Assembly (NCBI RefSeq): GCF_017351175.1 | Contig: NZ_JAFMPN010000003.1 | Coordinates: 62,001-126,000 of the forward strand | From: Desulfovibrio sp. Huiquan2017 | Lineage (GTDB): Bacteria > Desulfobacterota > Desulfovibrionia > Desulfovibrionales > Desulfovibrionaceae | Length of the DNA: 64,000 nt | Reading direction: 5' to 3' | In this document: one piece after another, positions 52,764-61,946 of the stretch | Layout of the letters: every line of letters begins with the position of its first letter | How positions within the stretch are numbered: position 1 is the stretch's first letter | The notes under the pieces: model-generated | Seen by the model: the letters and a program-made list of their open reading frames with translations, nothing else | Told to the model about the DNA's origin: nothing | Databases searched by the model: none | Position numbers and translations under genes: made by a program

Positions 52764-53753
52764 ATGAGCGCAAAACAACGAATTCTCTCCGGCATGCGTC
52801 CCACCGGGCCCCTTCATCTCGGCCATTACTTCGGCGTCATCGCCAACTGGCTGAAGATGCAGGAAGAATATGATTGCTACTTCTTCGTGGCCGACTGGCA
52901 CGCCCTGACCAGCGAATACGCCGACCCCACCCGGATCAAAGGGTTCATTCCCGGGCTGGTCAAAGACTGGGTGGCCGCCGGGCTGGATCCGGAAAAATGC
53001 TCCATATTCCAGCAGTCCCAGATCAAGGAACACGCGGAGCTCAACCTGATCCTGTCCATGTATACCCCGCTGGGCTGGCTCGAACGGTGTCCGACCTACA
53101 AGGACCAGAAGGAACAACTGGCCCAGAAGGACCTGAACACCCATGGCTTCCTCGGCTACCCGGTGCTCATGTCCGTGGACATCCTCATGTACAAGCCCCT
53201 GGCCGTGCCCGTGGGCAAGGACCAGTTGCCGCACCTGGAACTGACCCGCGAGATTGCCCGCAGGTTCAACCATCTCAACAACACCGACCTGTTCCCGGAA
53301 CCGGCGGATATGCTCACCGAAGCGCCTGTCCTGCCCGGCCTGGACGGACGCAAGATGTCCAAGAGCTACGGCAACTCCATCATGCTCTCCGAGCCGCTGG
53401 ACGAGATCATGCCCAAGGTACGCGGCATGAAGACCGACGAAAACCGGCTGCGCAAGTCCGACCCGGGCGATCCCGAGATCTGCAATCTCTTCCCCTACCA
53501 CAAGCTCATAACCGACCCGGCCAGGCTCCCCGAGATCGTCGAGGGGTGCAAGAACGCTTCCTGGGGCTGCGTGGATTGCAAAAAGCTGCTCATGAAATCG
53601 CTGGAGGAATTCCTCACGCCTCTACATGAACGCCGTGCCGCTTGCTCCGACGAAAAGGTCCGGGAGATCTTGGAGACGGGCAACGCCAGGGCCCGCGCCT
53701 ACGCCGTCAAGACCATGGAAGAAGTCCGCAAGGTCATCAACTTCGACTTCTAG
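52764..53753 (+). CDS. trpS: Tryptophan--tRNA ligase
   Basis: A 329-residue class I synthetase of standard length. The HIGH-type motif is PLHLGHYFG (about 15-23) and the KMSKS loop is at about 196 (GRKMSKSYG). It charges tRNA-Trp. The start at ATG 52764 is chosen because the frame upstream overlaps the protease gene. The C-terminal third has four cysteines around GCVDCKK. It follows the protease gene closely and may be read with it. Confidence 0.96.
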   Translation: MSAKQRILSGMRPTGPLHLGHYFGVIANWLKMQEEYDCYFFVADWHALTSEYADPTRIKGFIPGLVKDWVAAGLDPEKCSIFQQSQIKEHAELNLILSMYTPLGWLERCPTYKDQKEQLAQKDLNTHGFLGYPVLMSVDILMYKPLAVPVGKDQLPHLELTREIARRFNHLNNTDLFPEPADMLTEAPVLPGLDGRKMSKSYGNSIMLSEPLDEIMPKVRGMKTDENRLRKSDPGDPEICNLFPYHKLITDPARLPEIVEGCKNASWGCVDCKKLLMKSLEEFLTPLHERRAACSDEKVREILETGNARARAYAVKTMEEVRKVINFDF

Positions 53754-53822
53754 GCGAAAATAGTCTAGAATGATCCACCCCACCCGGTCGCGACCGGGCC
53801 AAACCACCATCCAGGAGTTTCT

Positions 53823-54251
53823 ATGACTGCGCAGAACGGCAGCACCGTCAAAGTCCACTACACCGGCACCCTCAAGGAAGACGGCAGCCAGTTCGATTCC
53901 AGCCAGGGCCGCGACCCGCTTGAGTTCACGTTGGGCGACGGCATGGTCATCGCCGGTTTCGAAAAGGCCGTGATCGGCAAATCCGCAGGCGACACCGTAA
54001 CCGTGGAAATTCCGCCTGAAGAGGGATATGGTTCCCCCAGCGCGGAATTGGTCTTCCAGGTTCGCCGTGAGCAACTGCCCCCCACCGTTGAGCTGGAAGA
54101 GGGCATCATGCTGGAAATCCGCACCGAGGACGGCCAGCCCGCCTATGTCCGCGTGACCGAATTCGACGAGGAACTGGTCACCCTGGACGGCAACCATCCC
54201 CTGGCCGGTGAGACCCTCGTCTTTGATATTGAGATCATTGAAGTAGCATAA
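53823..54251 (+). CDS. SlyD-like FKBP peptidyl-prolyl isomerase
   Basis: A 142-residue FKBP of the SlyD type. The FKBP part (VKVHYTGTLKEDGSQFDSSQ ... LEFTLGDGMVIAGFEKAVIG) is interrupted by the chaperone 'insert-in-flap' domain, as in SlyD, but the His-rich metal tail of E. coli SlyD is missing. It speeds cis-trans proline isomerisation and helps folding. AGGAG is five bases upstream. It ends at a strong terminator. Confidence 0.92.
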   Translation: MTAQNGSTVKVHYTGTLKEDGSQFDSSQGRDPLEFTLGDGMVIAGFEKAVIGKSAGDTVTVEIPPEEGYGSPSAELVFQVRREQLPPTVELEEGIMLEIRTEDGQPAYVRVTEFDEELVTLDGNHPLAGETLVFDIEIIEVA

Positions 54252-54275
54252 ATAACTGCACTTCGATTAACTTTC

Positions 54276-54318
54276 CCCGCCCCTTGCTGCATCGGCGAGA
54301 GGCGGGGTTTTCTTTTTG
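54276..54318 (+). terminator. Terminator of FKBP gene
   Basis: CCCCGCC (54276-54282) pairs with GGCGGGG (54302-54308), followed by TTTTCTTTTT. The loop is 19 bases. Confidence 0.85.
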
Positions 54319-54329
54319 AGAGAAGAACC

Positions 54330-55505
54330 ATGAGCATATCCGACCGTTGCTGCAACATCACTCCGTTCCTGGTCATGGAAATCAACGAGAAGGCCGAGGC
54401 CATGGAGCGTGCCGGGGAATCCGTCATCCGCATGTGTGTAGGCGAACCCGACTTCGACACGCCCGAATGCGCCAAGCGGGCCGCCTGCAAGGCGCTCGAC
54501 GACAACCTGACCCACTACACCCATTCACTCGGCCTCCGCGAACTGCGCGAGGCCATCTGCGCGGACTACGCCAAGCGCTACGGCGTAACCCTCGCCCCGG
54601 ACAACATGGTCGTCACCCAGGGCACCAGCCCGGCAATGCTCGTGCTCTTCTCCACCATTCTCGAACAGGGCGACAAGGTCATCACCTCGGATCCGTGCTA
54701 CGCCTGCTACGACAATTTCATCACCTTCGCCGGGGCCTCGCCGGTCAAGGTCCCGGTCTTCGAGGACGACGGATTTCAGTACCGCGTGTCCGCCATCCGC
54801 AAGGCTCTCGAAGAAAACGACGGGATCAAGGCCATCCTGATCAACTCCCCGGCCAATCCCACCGGCACCCTGCTCTCCGAGGAACGGCTCAAGGCCATCG
54901 CCGAGATCGCCGAGGAAAACGACCTGTGGGTCATCTCCGACGAAATCTACCACGGGCTCGTCTATGAGGACGAGGCCCATTCCATCCTCGAATACACGGA
55001 CCGCGCCTTTGTCTTCAACGGCTTTTCCAAACTCTACGCCATGACCGGCTGGCGGCTCGGCTACCTCATCGCCCCGCCCCACTTCATGCGCACGCTCCGC
55101 AACCTCTGCCAAAACTTCTTCATCTCGGCCAACAGCATGGCCCAGTGGGGCGCACTGGCCGCACTCAAGGAAGCCGAAGCGGACGTGGAACGCATGAAGG
55201 CCACCTACAACAAGCGACGCCTCTACATCCTCGAACGCCTCAAGAACATGGGTCTGCCCATCAAGCACGAACCCACCGGGGCCTTCTACGTGCTCGTCAA
55301 CATGCGCCACCAGGCCGCCCGGTTCGACGGTTCTTCTCTGGCCCTGGCCTACGACATCCTCGACAAAGCCCACATCGCCGTCACCCCCGGCATCGACTTC
55401 GGACCGGGCGCGGAAGGCTACATCCGCTTCTCCTACGCCACCTCCATGGCCAACATCGAGGAAGGCATGAACCGGCTGGAAGATTACCTGAAAGCACAGG
55501 CCTGA
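54330..55505 (+). CDS. Class I/II PLP aminotransferase
   Basis: A 391-residue aspartate-aminotransferase-fold enzyme. It has GTSPAMLVLFSTILEQGD, INSPANPTGTLLSEERL, SDEIYHGLVY and the Schiff-base lysine in FNGFSKLYAMTGWRLGYL (about Lys233), with the phosphate-binding arginine just after. Substrates (Asp, Tyr, Ala or others) cannot be fixed from sequence alone. It starts 12 bases after the FKBP terminator with GAGAGAAGAA before the ATG and has its own terminator. Confidence 0.9.
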   Translation: MSISDRCCNITPFLVMEINEKAEAMERAGESVIRMCVGEPDFDTPECAKRAACKALDDNLTHYTHSLGLRELREAICADYAKRYGVTLAPDNMVVTQGTSPAMLVLFSTILEQGDKVITSDPCYACYDNFITFAGASPVKVPVFEDDGFQYRVSAIRKALEENDGIKAILINSPANPTGTLLSEERLKAIAEIAEENDLWVISDEIYHGLVYEDEAHSILEYTDRAFVFNGFSKLYAMTGWRLGYLIAPPHFMRTLRNLCQNFFISANSMAQWGALAALKEAEADVERMKATYNKRRLYILERLKNMGLPIKHEPTGAFYVLVNMRHQAARFDGSSLALAYDILDKAHIAVTPGIDFGPGAEGYIRFSYATSMANIEEGMNRLEDYLKAQA

Positions 55506-55524
55506 TCTCCACACCACTCAAAAT

Positions 55525-55559
55525 AACGGGGGCATGATCGACATGCCCCCGTTGTTTTT
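55525..55559 (+). terminator. Terminator of aminotransferase gene
   Basis: A perfect 12-bp stem (AACGGGGGCATG at 55525-55536, its complement at 55542-55553) followed by GTTTTT. Confidence 0.9.
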
Positions 55560-55562
55560 ACA

Positions 55563-55894
55563 GCCGCTTGATGCCGTCGGCATCCGCGACATGGTAGGCG
55601 GCCACGTCCTCGCGGCCGCTGACGGAGGTGACCGGGATGGCAGCAAGAGAGTATCGCCGCAGTCGGAGCCGGACATATCGTTGCCGAGCCTTGCGCAGAG
55701 GGGAAACAGCTCCTAGGCCAGGATGAAGGCCTGCCCACAGATTTTGACGCCCTTGTTGCCATTGCCGCCCTTGTCGAACAGGACCTCGGCGGGAGCATCT
55801 ATCTTTTCCTGCTAGCCGTGGGCAGCCACTTTCTTACTGAGATAGGGTAGCTGTTTCTCTTTTTTGACTGGTAATCCCTTCTTCCCGGCACCAG
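55563..55894 (-). pseudogene. Decayed gene remnant
   Basis: On the minus strand a protein-like frame (EKQLPYLSKKVAAHG, then after a TAG, EKIDAPAEVLFDKGGNGNKG and VKICGQAFILA) is broken by two in-frame TAG codons. A frameshift is then needed to reach a plausible C-terminus (VTSVSGREDVAAYHVADADG, then IKRL and a stop). I do not recognise the family. The remnant starts just downstream of the 204-residue gene, so it may once have been in an operon with it. It fills most of the 428 bases between the aminotransferase and that gene. Confidence 0.4.
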
Positions 55895-55933
55895 TGCATC
55901 ACAGTCAGAGAAAGTGACAGTTGTCGCCACCGC

Positions 55934-56548
55934 TCAGACAAGAATATCCAAGCCCTTGTAGGGCGCGGCGGAAGCGCCGACCACTACCCCGCCGGGAGCG
56001 AAGAGCGTTTGGGTGTTCATGTTGGTGGAGTACCACCAGGCCATGGCGGCGGCGGACAGGGGGCGGGTCATGTCCCGCTCGGACAGGCTGTTTTTGGCGG
56101 CGGCGACGAGTTTGCCGAAGCGGAGAGTCTGGCCGAGCTGCTCGACCTTGCCGGGATTGGCAGCGAAATAGGCGTTGATCATCTCCTTGTCCGGGTGCTC
56201 CCCGACGACCGAGGCCGACCCCGCCGGGTCGTGAAGCAGGCGAAAGACCGTGGAGGTGTCCGCACCGAGAGTTTCGAGGTCGGCCTTGACCTCGTCGTTC
56301 CAAGTCTCAAGCAATTCGGTGTGGTGGGCCTCGATGTCGGCGAAGGTCAGTTGCCCGGTGCCGCCGGGCGAAACGGTGGCCAGCAGATGGCGGAGATAGC
56401 CGCGCATGACCGAGCCCGAAGCCGACGGCTCGTCCCGCCGATTTCTTGACTGTTCCGGCCCCAAAGGGAATTCGCCGTCCGAGGCGGATTTCCTCGGACG
56501 CCGGTACGTGTACCCTTGTACAGCCTGTTCAATAGGTTGCGTTGCCAT
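55934..56548 (-). CDS. Uncharacterised 204-residue protein
   Basis: Not recognised. I start it at ATG 56548 (MATQPIEQAVQGYTYRRPRK), with GGAAGG upstream. The protein is soluble, begins with a basic, disordered-looking 45-residue stretch, then a helical part (LRHLLATVSPGGTGQLTFAD), and ends with AMAWWYSTNMNTQTLF and a Gly/Val/Ala tail. The C-terminus (APYKGLDILV) is conserved-looking. It is read away from the comFB gene and is followed by the decayed gene remnant. Confidence 0.6.
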   Translation of the reverse strand: MATQPIEQAVQGYTYRRPRKSASDGEFPLGPEQSRNRRDEPSASGSVMRGYLRHLLATVSPGGTGQLTFADIEAHHTELLETWNDEVKADLETLGADTSTVFRLLHDPAGSASVVGEHPDKEMINAYFAANPGKVEQLGQTLRFGKLVAAAKNSLSERDMTRPLSAAAMAWWYSTNMNTQTLFAPGGVVVGASAAPYKGLDILV

Positions 56549-56628
56549 AAGGCCTTCCCGCGCAGGCGGTTGTACCGAACCGTCACAGACGTCCACCCGA
56601 TATTTCTAGCACGAAATATACCATTCGA

Positions 56629-56658
56629 TTGCCAAAAGACGATAATCAAGGTTAGTAT
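56629..56658 (+). promoter_or_regulatory. Promoter upstream of comFB
   Basis: TTGCCA at 56629-56634 and TAGTAT at 56653-56658 are 18 bp apart, about 46 bases before the comFB start. A second box, TTGACA at 56669-56674, has no matching -10 before the gene. Confidence 0.5.
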
Positions 56659-56704
56659 ACTGGTACGCTTGACAAAACCGACAATCGCGACAGGAGGGTC
56701 GAAT

Positions 56705-57013
56705 ATGCTCAAGAAGCCCCTGAAGATAAACGACGCGGACGTCTCCAAGATAGCGAACCGCAACGAGTGGCGCGTGGCCGATCTGCTCCCGCAGATCATC
56801 GACGAATACTATGAAGACTATATTTTCGAAGACCTGGACATCCAGGACATTTACGCCCTGACCCTGAATCTGCTCCCGGCGGCCTATACCCAGCCCGGAT
56901 CCATCGTGCTTTCCGACCGCATCTCGGACTACGAAATCCGCACCCAGATCCGCAACGCGGTGGAACGCATCCTGGACAATCCCACCCGGGCAGGCGGAAA
57001 GGCGCCCCGATGA
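56705..57013 (+). CDS. ComFB-family protein
   Basis: A 102-residue protein of the late-competence ComFB family, with EYYEDYIFEDLDIQDIYALT (about 34-53) and LTLNLLPAAYTQPGSIV. AGGAGG lies six bases before ATG 56705. ComFB-type proteins in cyanobacteria have been shown to bind cyclic di-GMP, so a signalling role is possible; the HD-GYP protein 5 kb away would be a partner in that case. It ends at a perfect hairpin. Confidence 0.85.
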   Translation: MLKKPLKINDADVSKIANRNEWRVADLLPQIIDEYYEDYIFEDLDIQDIYALTLNLLPAAYTQPGSIVLSDRISDYEIRTQIRNAVERILDNPTRAGGKAPR

Positions 57014-57021
57014 CCGACGAA

Positions 57022-57056
57022 AAGCGGCCCGCCATGTTCGACATGGCGGGCCGCTT
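57022..57056. terminator. Perfect hairpin after comFB
   Basis: A 15-bp perfect stem (AAGCGGCCCGCCATG at 57022-57036, complement at 57042-57056) with a five-base loop. The tails are only partly T-rich on either strand. It probably ends both comFB and the convergent RND operon. Confidence 0.7.
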
Positions 57057-57078
57057 CATTGTCCGGTCGGCAGACCGG

Positions 57079-60000
57079 CTAGGCCTCTTCCCGTTTGCCG
57101 CCCTTCTTTTCCATGGGAATGACAAACATGAGCAATGCCGGGATGACGAACACGGTGAAGACCGTGGACAGGGCCAGGCCACCCAGGACCACCGCGCCCA
57201 GACCGCGATAGAGTTCCGAACCGGGGCCCGGGGCCACGGCCAGGGGAAGCATGCCGAAGACCGAGGTGGTCGCGGACATGTAGATGGGACGGAGCCGGGT
57301 GCGGGTGGCGTCGAGCACCGCCTCCTTGTAGTCCATGGCCCGCTCGCGCACGTTGCCCAGCGATTGGTGGACGATGAGGATGGCGTTGTTCACGACCACG
57401 CCGATGAGGATGACGAAGCCGAGCATGGTCAGAATGTCCAGGGCCTGCGGGGCGATGAGCAAATTTTCGAGCCTGAGCCCAAGAAAACCGCCCGCGCCCG
57501 CGAGCGGCACGGTGAACATGATGATCAGCGGATAGATGAAGTTCTCAAAAAGCGCGGACATGAGCAGATACGTGATGATCAGCGCCAGGATGAAATTCCA
57601 CTTGAGCGCGTCGCGGGTCACGGTCAACTTGTCGGCCGCGCCGGACAGGCGCACGGACACGCCGTGCATGAGCCCGGCCTGTTCCACCTTGGGCAGGAGC
57701 TGCTGCTCAATGATCTCCATGGCGGATTGGAGGGGCATGTTCACGGGCGGAGTGACCTGGAGGGTGATGGTCCGCTGCCGTTCCAGGTGGCGAATCTGGG
57801 TCACGCCGTAGGTGTTCTCCATGGTCGCCAGGGAGGACAGGGGCACGGCCCATCCTTTGGGAGTGGCCACCAACTGGGAATAAAGCTCCTCGGGCGTGGC
57901 CACATCCTTGGCCGAGGCCTTGAGCACCAGGTCGATCTTCTTTTTGCCTTCCTCCTTGAAATCGCCCACGTTGCGGCCGTCCATGATCACATCCAGCGCG
58001 GTGCCCAAATCCTGGGAGGACAGCCCCACGGCCTTGAGACGGTCGCGGTACGGATGGAAGCGGACCTCCGGGTAGAGCAATTCCAGGGAAGGGATGGGCC
58101 GGATCTGAGCGCCATGAATAGACTGCATGGTCATGCCGAACATGGTCCCGGCCGCGGCCACGAGTTGATTCAGGTCACTGCCCGAAAAATCCACGTTGAT
58201 GACGCGGCCCTCGCCCAGCCCCTGCTCGAAGATGGAGGCCTGGAGCGACACGCCGAACATGCCGGGGATGGAATTGATGATCCGCATGAACATGGGGATG
58301 AGCGCGCCCGCGTTCTGTTCCTGAGTGGAGATGACCCCGAACAGGTTGATGGTCGGCGCGGACACGTAGAAAAGCTCCTCCACGCCGGGCGCGCCGTCCA
58401 CTTCCTTACGGAAGTGGGGCTTGGCCTCGTCGAAGATGTACTTGCCGATGTCGTCACGCTCCTCGAAGGACAGGCCCGGCGGCGGAATGAGAATATTCAG
58501 GATCAGGTTGCGGTTGCCCTGAGGCAGATATTCCATCTTGGGAAACATGGTCACGACCATGAGCACGGATGTGGCGGTCAGGGCCAGGACCGTGACCAGG
58601 CGGCTCTTCCAGTTGTCGATGGCCATGGAAAGGAGTCGAATGATCCCGTCGGACAGTACCCCGCCCACGGCGTTCAGGGGCTTGAGCACCCGCTTGGCCA
58701 GCGAGAGTCCGACCGGAGCGCGCGGCCCGTCCGCTTCGGCCCGGCGCCGCGTCTTGTTGTCCGCGATGCGGTAAAACTGGTTGGCCAGCATGGGAATGAC
58801 CAGGATCGACACGAACATGGACAGCGCAATGGCGCAGGTCACGGCGATGGCGATATCCTTGAACAATTGCCCCGCCTCCTGCTCCATGAAGACCACGGGC
58901 AGGAACACGGCCACGGTGGTCAGGGTGGAGGCCAGCACCGCACCCCAGACCTCGCTGGCCCCGTCGTAGGCGGCGTGGAACGGGCTCTTGCCCATACGCC
59001 GATGGCGGTCCACGTTTTCCAGGACCACGATGGCATTGTCCACGAGCATGCCCACGGCAAAGGAAATACCCGCCATGGAGACGATGTTCAGGGACCGTCC
59101 GGCGGCCGCGAACATGATGAACGCGCCCACAATGGACACCGGAATGGAGACGGCCACGATGATGGTGGAGCTGAAGGACTGAAGGAAGACGAACAGGACC
59201 ACGATGGCCAGGACGGAGCCGATGATGATGTTGCGCTTGACCAGGTCGATGGCGCCGTTGATATACGGCCGCTGATCGTAAACCCAGTTGAAGCGCACGC
59301 CCTGCTCGGCCAGGGGACCGTCGTTGAGGTCTTGGATTACCTTGTAGACCTGGTCGGTCATGGTCAGGACGTTGGTGCCCGGCTCGGGGCGGATGCCGAC
59401 GACCAGGCCGGTCTTTCCGTTGTGACGCATGGCCACCGTGGGCTTCTCATTGCCGCGCTCGACCATGGCCACGTCGCCCAGGGTGACGCGATATTGCCCG
59501 GACGAGGAAATGACCACGGACTCTATGTCCTCCGGGGTCTTGAACTCGGCGGGGGTGCGGATGCGGTAGTCGCGGCGCCCTACGCCGAGCGTGCCCGCGG
59601 ACACGGACACGTTTTCGCTCTTGAGCACGTTGATCAGCTCGGTGGCGGTCAGATTATAGGAGGCGAGCTTCACGGGATCGATGATGATGTCCATCTCGTC
59701 CTCGCGGCCGCCGCCCACGAACAGATCCGCCACGCCCTCCACGCGCTCGATGTACTGGCGGATGTCGTTCTCGAAGAATGTCTGGTAGGTGGTTACGTCC
59801 TTGTCGTTGCCAGGCAGGGTCTCCAGGGTCAGCCAGATGACCGGGGAGGTGGACGCACCCGTGGCCGAAATGATCGGCCGGTCAACGTCGTCGGGATATT
59901 CCGGCACTTCGTCGAGCTTGTTGGACACGCGCAAAAGCGCCTTGTCGATCTCGGTGCCGATCTCAAATTTGAGGGTCAACTCGGAGCGGGCGTTATAGTT

Positions 60001-60249
60001 GGAACTCTCCATCTGGACCAAGCCGGGAATGCCTTTGAGGACCTTTTCCTGCTCTTCGATGACGTCGCGCTCCATCTCGTAGGGCGTGGCCCCGGTCCAG
60101 GTGGTGGTCACGGTGATGACCGGCTCGGTCACGTCGGGCGAAAGCTGGTACGGCAACCCCGTGAGGGCGACCACGCCGAACATGGCCACCAGGATGACGC
60201 CCACCAGGACGGCCACCGGTTTGCGTATGGCGGTTCCGACTATATCCAC
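57079..60249 (-). CDS. RND-family efflux permease (HAE1-type)
   Basis: A 1056-residue inner-membrane pump of standard AcrB-like length. It has twelve helices and two large periplasmic loops. The start MDIVGTAIRKPVAVLVGVIL holds TM1. In the TM4 proton-relay segment (GMLVDNAIVVLENVDRHRR) the first Asp is kept but the second is Asn, as in many RND subfamilies. It exports drugs or other hydrophobic compounds in complex with the adaptor gene just upstream. No outer-membrane channel gene is in the operon. Confidence 0.94.
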   Translation of the reverse strand: MDIVGTAIRKPVAVLVGVILVAMFGVVALTGLPYQLSPDVTEPVITVTTTWTGATPYEMERDVIEEQEKVLKGIPGLVQMESSNYNARSELTLKFEIGTEIDKALLRVSNKLDEVPEYPDDVDRPIISATGASTSPVIWLTLETLPGNDKDVTTYQTFFENDIRQYIERVEGVADLFVGGGREDEMDIIIDPVKLASYNLTATELINVLKSENVSVSAGTLGVGRRDYRIRTPAEFKTPEDIESVVISSSGQYRVTLGDVAMVERGNEKPTVAMRHNGKTGLVVGIRPEPGTNVLTMTDQVYKVIQDLNDGPLAEQGVRFNWVYDQRPYINGAIDLVKRNIIIGSVLAIVVLFVFLQSFSSTIIVAVSIPVSIVGAFIMFAAAGRSLNIVSMAGISFAVGMLVDNAIVVLENVDRHRRMGKSPFHAAYDGASEVWGAVLASTLTTVAVFLPVVFMEQEAGQLFKDIAIAVTCAIALSMFVSILVIPMLANQFYRIADNKTRRRAEADGPRAPVGLSLAKRVLKPLNAVGGVLSDGIIRLLSMAIDNWKSRLVTVLALTATSVLMVVTMFPKMEYLPQGNRNLILNILIPPPGLSFEERDDIGKYIFDEAKPHFRKEVDGAPGVEELFYVSAPTINLFGVISTQEQNAGALIPMFMRIINSIPGMFGVSLQASIFEQGLGEGRVINVDFSGSDLNQLVAAAGTMFGMTMQSIHGAQIRPIPSLELLYPEVRFHPYRDRLKAVGLSSQDLGTALDVIMDGRNVGDFKEEGKKKIDLVLKASAKDVATPEELYSQLVATPKGWAVPLSSLATMENTYGVTQIRHLERQRTITLQVTPPVNMPLQSAMEIIEQQLLPKVEQAGLMHGVSVRLSGAADKLTVTRDALKWNFILALIITYLLMSALFENFIYPLIIMFTVPLAGAGGFLGLRLENLLIAPQALDILTMLGFVILIGVVVNNAILIVHQSLGNVRERAMDYKEAVLDATRTRLRPIYMSATTSVFGMLPLAVAPGPGSELYRGLGAVVLGGLALSTVFTVFVIPALLMFVIPMEKKGGKREEA

Positions 60250-60259
60250 AGTCCCCTCC

Positions 60260-61327
60260 CTACGGCTGCTTCATGGGTTGTGCGGCCACGGGCTGCTGCG
60301 GCTGAAGCCGCTCGTTGCCCTTGACCACCACGTCCATGCCTTCCTGCAGGGTCTTGGACTTGACGCCCGCTTCCAGCCCCCGGTAGCCGACCACGTAGAT
60401 GGGCATGGGCACGGCCTTGCCGTCCACCACGGCCCAGACGACCATCTGGCCCTGGGACGAAATAATCGCATCGCGGGGCACAATCATGGTTTTGCCGCCC
60501 AACCCCTTGGGCAGGACCACGCGAGCCTCCATGCCTTCGGCCAGAGCGCCGTCGTTGTGGACGCGTATCTTGACCGGGAAGGTGCGCGTGGCGACATCGC
60601 CCTTGGGGATGACCGCGAAGACCTTGCCGGGCATGTCCTTGCCCGCCACCTTGACGGTCACCTCCAGACCTGGTTTGACCACACCAAAGGCCTCGCGCGG
60701 GGCGTTGACCACCACGTCGAAGTCCTCGTCCCGGGCCATGACCGTAACCACCGAGCCCACGGAGACCCAGTCGCCGCGAAAGACTTTGCGGTCCAGGATC
60801 ACGCCGCCATAGGGGGCGCGGATGGTCTTCTTGTCGCGCTCGGTGAGCAGCCGGTTGAGAATGGCTCGGGCCGCGATCATTTTTTTCTCGGCGGACAGGG
60901 CGGCCAGCCGTTTCGAATCGTATTCGCCCTCGGCCACGGTGCGGCTTCTGTACAACTTGGTGGTCCGCTCGTTCTCGCGCTTGGCCAGCTCGAAATCGGC
61001 CTGTGCCTGGTCCATGAGAGCCCGGGCGTTGGCGATGCTGCTATCCAGGATGTCCGAAGACAGGATGACCAGAGGCGCGCCCTTTTTGACGCGTTGGCCG
61101 TCCTCCACGCCCAGGGACACGACCTTGCCCTCCACCTCGGCGGCCACGTTGGAAATCTCCGAAAAGAAGGCTGTGCCGATGAACTCGGTCTGGGGGGCCA
61201 TGTCGCCGCAAGTCACCTTGGCGACGACCACTGGGGACGGCGGCCGTTCACCGCCCTGGGCAAAAGCCGGGACGGCCACCAGGACCAACAGACAAAGGAT
61301 TACCGCACCGTCAAGTATTCTCCGCAT
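60260..61327 (-). CDS. RND periplasmic adaptor protein
   Basis: A 355-residue membrane-fusion protein. An N-terminal helix or signal peptide (about 6-24) is followed by a lipoyl half (VEDGQRVKKGAPLVIL), a short coiled-coil hairpin (about 85-145), the second half (APYGGVILDRKVFRGDWVSV), a beta-barrel and a membrane-proximal domain, and a Gln/Pro-rich end. The start at 61327 overlaps the stop of the preceding gene as TGATG, so it is translationally coupled. It docks the RND pump onto an outer-membrane channel. Confidence 0.92.
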   Translation of the reverse strand: MRRILDGAVILCLLVLVAVPAFAQGGERPPSPVVVAKVTCGDMAPQTEFIGTAFFSEISNVAAEVEGKVVSLGVEDGQRVKKGAPLVILSSDILDSSIANARALMDQAQADFELAKRENERTTKLYRSRTVAEGEYDSKRLAALSAEKKMIAARAILNRLLTERDKKTIRAPYGGVILDRKVFRGDWVSVGSVVTVMARDEDFDVVVNAPREAFGVVKPGLEVTVKVAGKDMPGKVFAVIPKGDVATRTFPVKIRVHNDGALAEGMEARVVLPKGLGGKTMIVPRDAIISSQGQMVVWAVVDGKAVPMPIYVVGYRGLEAGVKSKTLQEGMDVVVKGNERLQPQQPVAAQPMKQP

Positions 61328-61839
61328 CACTCTCTCGTTTTTCGCAAATTTCTCCATGGCTTGAACACGGACACAAAGACCATGCCCACCAGGACCGCAA
61401 CCTGGGTCAGCCCCCATATGAAATTCATTTTTTCATTGTGCAGATAAGCGGCGTCATGCAGCGCGTCGATGCCGAGGACGCCCGAAATATGCATCATGGC
61501 CTTCTCCCACGGCCCCAGGCAAACCGTGCCGAAGACGATGGCCGTAAGCGTGACCGCCCACTTGAGGATCACCCAGCCGTGCCGGAAGAATCCAAAGCCG
61601 GTGAACAGCGAGTAGGCCAGTCCGGTGATCAGGCAGCCAAAGGCGCCGGGGATGACGACGAGAAAGGTGTCCACATGGTGGATGGCCCGATTGATGCCGT
61701 AAAGCTCGGCCCCATCGGTTACGCCCGACTTGAGGAAATAGAGCAGGATCAGGGCCGCGCCACCGCCGACCCAACAGGCCGACGCGCACAGGTGCAGTCC
61801 CTTCAGCCACTTCTGCCCCTTGCTACTAAGCTTCACCAT
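61327..61839 (-). CDS. Small integral membrane protein (DUF2269-like)
   Basis: A 170-residue protein with four predicted helices (for example LHLCASACWVGGGAALILLY, DTFLVVIPGAFGCLITGLAY, VILKWAVTLTAIVFGTVCL). Conserved histidines are His16 and a pair at about 54-55. The fold recalls DUF2269 and CopD-like proteins, some of which bind heme or copper; that is a guess. The start at 61839 has GGGGGA upstream. A partial copy of its first 20 codons lies just upstream. It lies between the MarR gene and the pump genes, so it is part of the efflux operon. Confidence 0.75.
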   Translation of the reverse strand: MVKLSSKGQKWLKGLHLCASACWVGGGAALILLYFLKSGVTDGAELYGINRAIHHVDTFLVVIPGAFGCLITGLAYSLFTGFGFFRHGWVILKWAVTLTAIVFGTVCLGPWEKAMMHISGVLGIDALHDAAYLHNEKMNFIWGLTQVAVLVGMVFVSVFKPWRNLRKTRE

Positions 61840-61946
61840 GAGTCCCCCTTGAGGCAACTGGCCGCCGCGCACAGGTGCAGCCCCTTCAGCTACTTCTGCC
61901 CTCCGATCCCGAGCTTCACCATGAGCCGTTCTTAAGACAACAGGTC
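61781..61946. repeat. 83-bp imperfect tandem duplication at marR / membrane-gene junction
   Basis: 61781-61863 and 61864-61946 are two head-to-tail copies, about 80% identical over their best 62 bp. Each copy contains the end of the marR coding pattern and the first codons of the membrane-protein gene. The upstream copy reads MVKLGIGGQK and then TAG where the live gene has TGG (Trp), so it is a dead start. The unit is not a multiple of three. Confidence 0.8.

Noticed and set aside
55563..55894. A pyrrolysine-containing protein
   Set aside because: A frameshift is also needed to join the parts, and no pyrrolysine gene is in the window; decay is simpler.
57010..60324. A plus-strand open frame of more than 1,000 codons
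   Set aside because: It is the antisense shadow of the RND pump gene; its translation is His/Gly/Asp-rich and matches no family.
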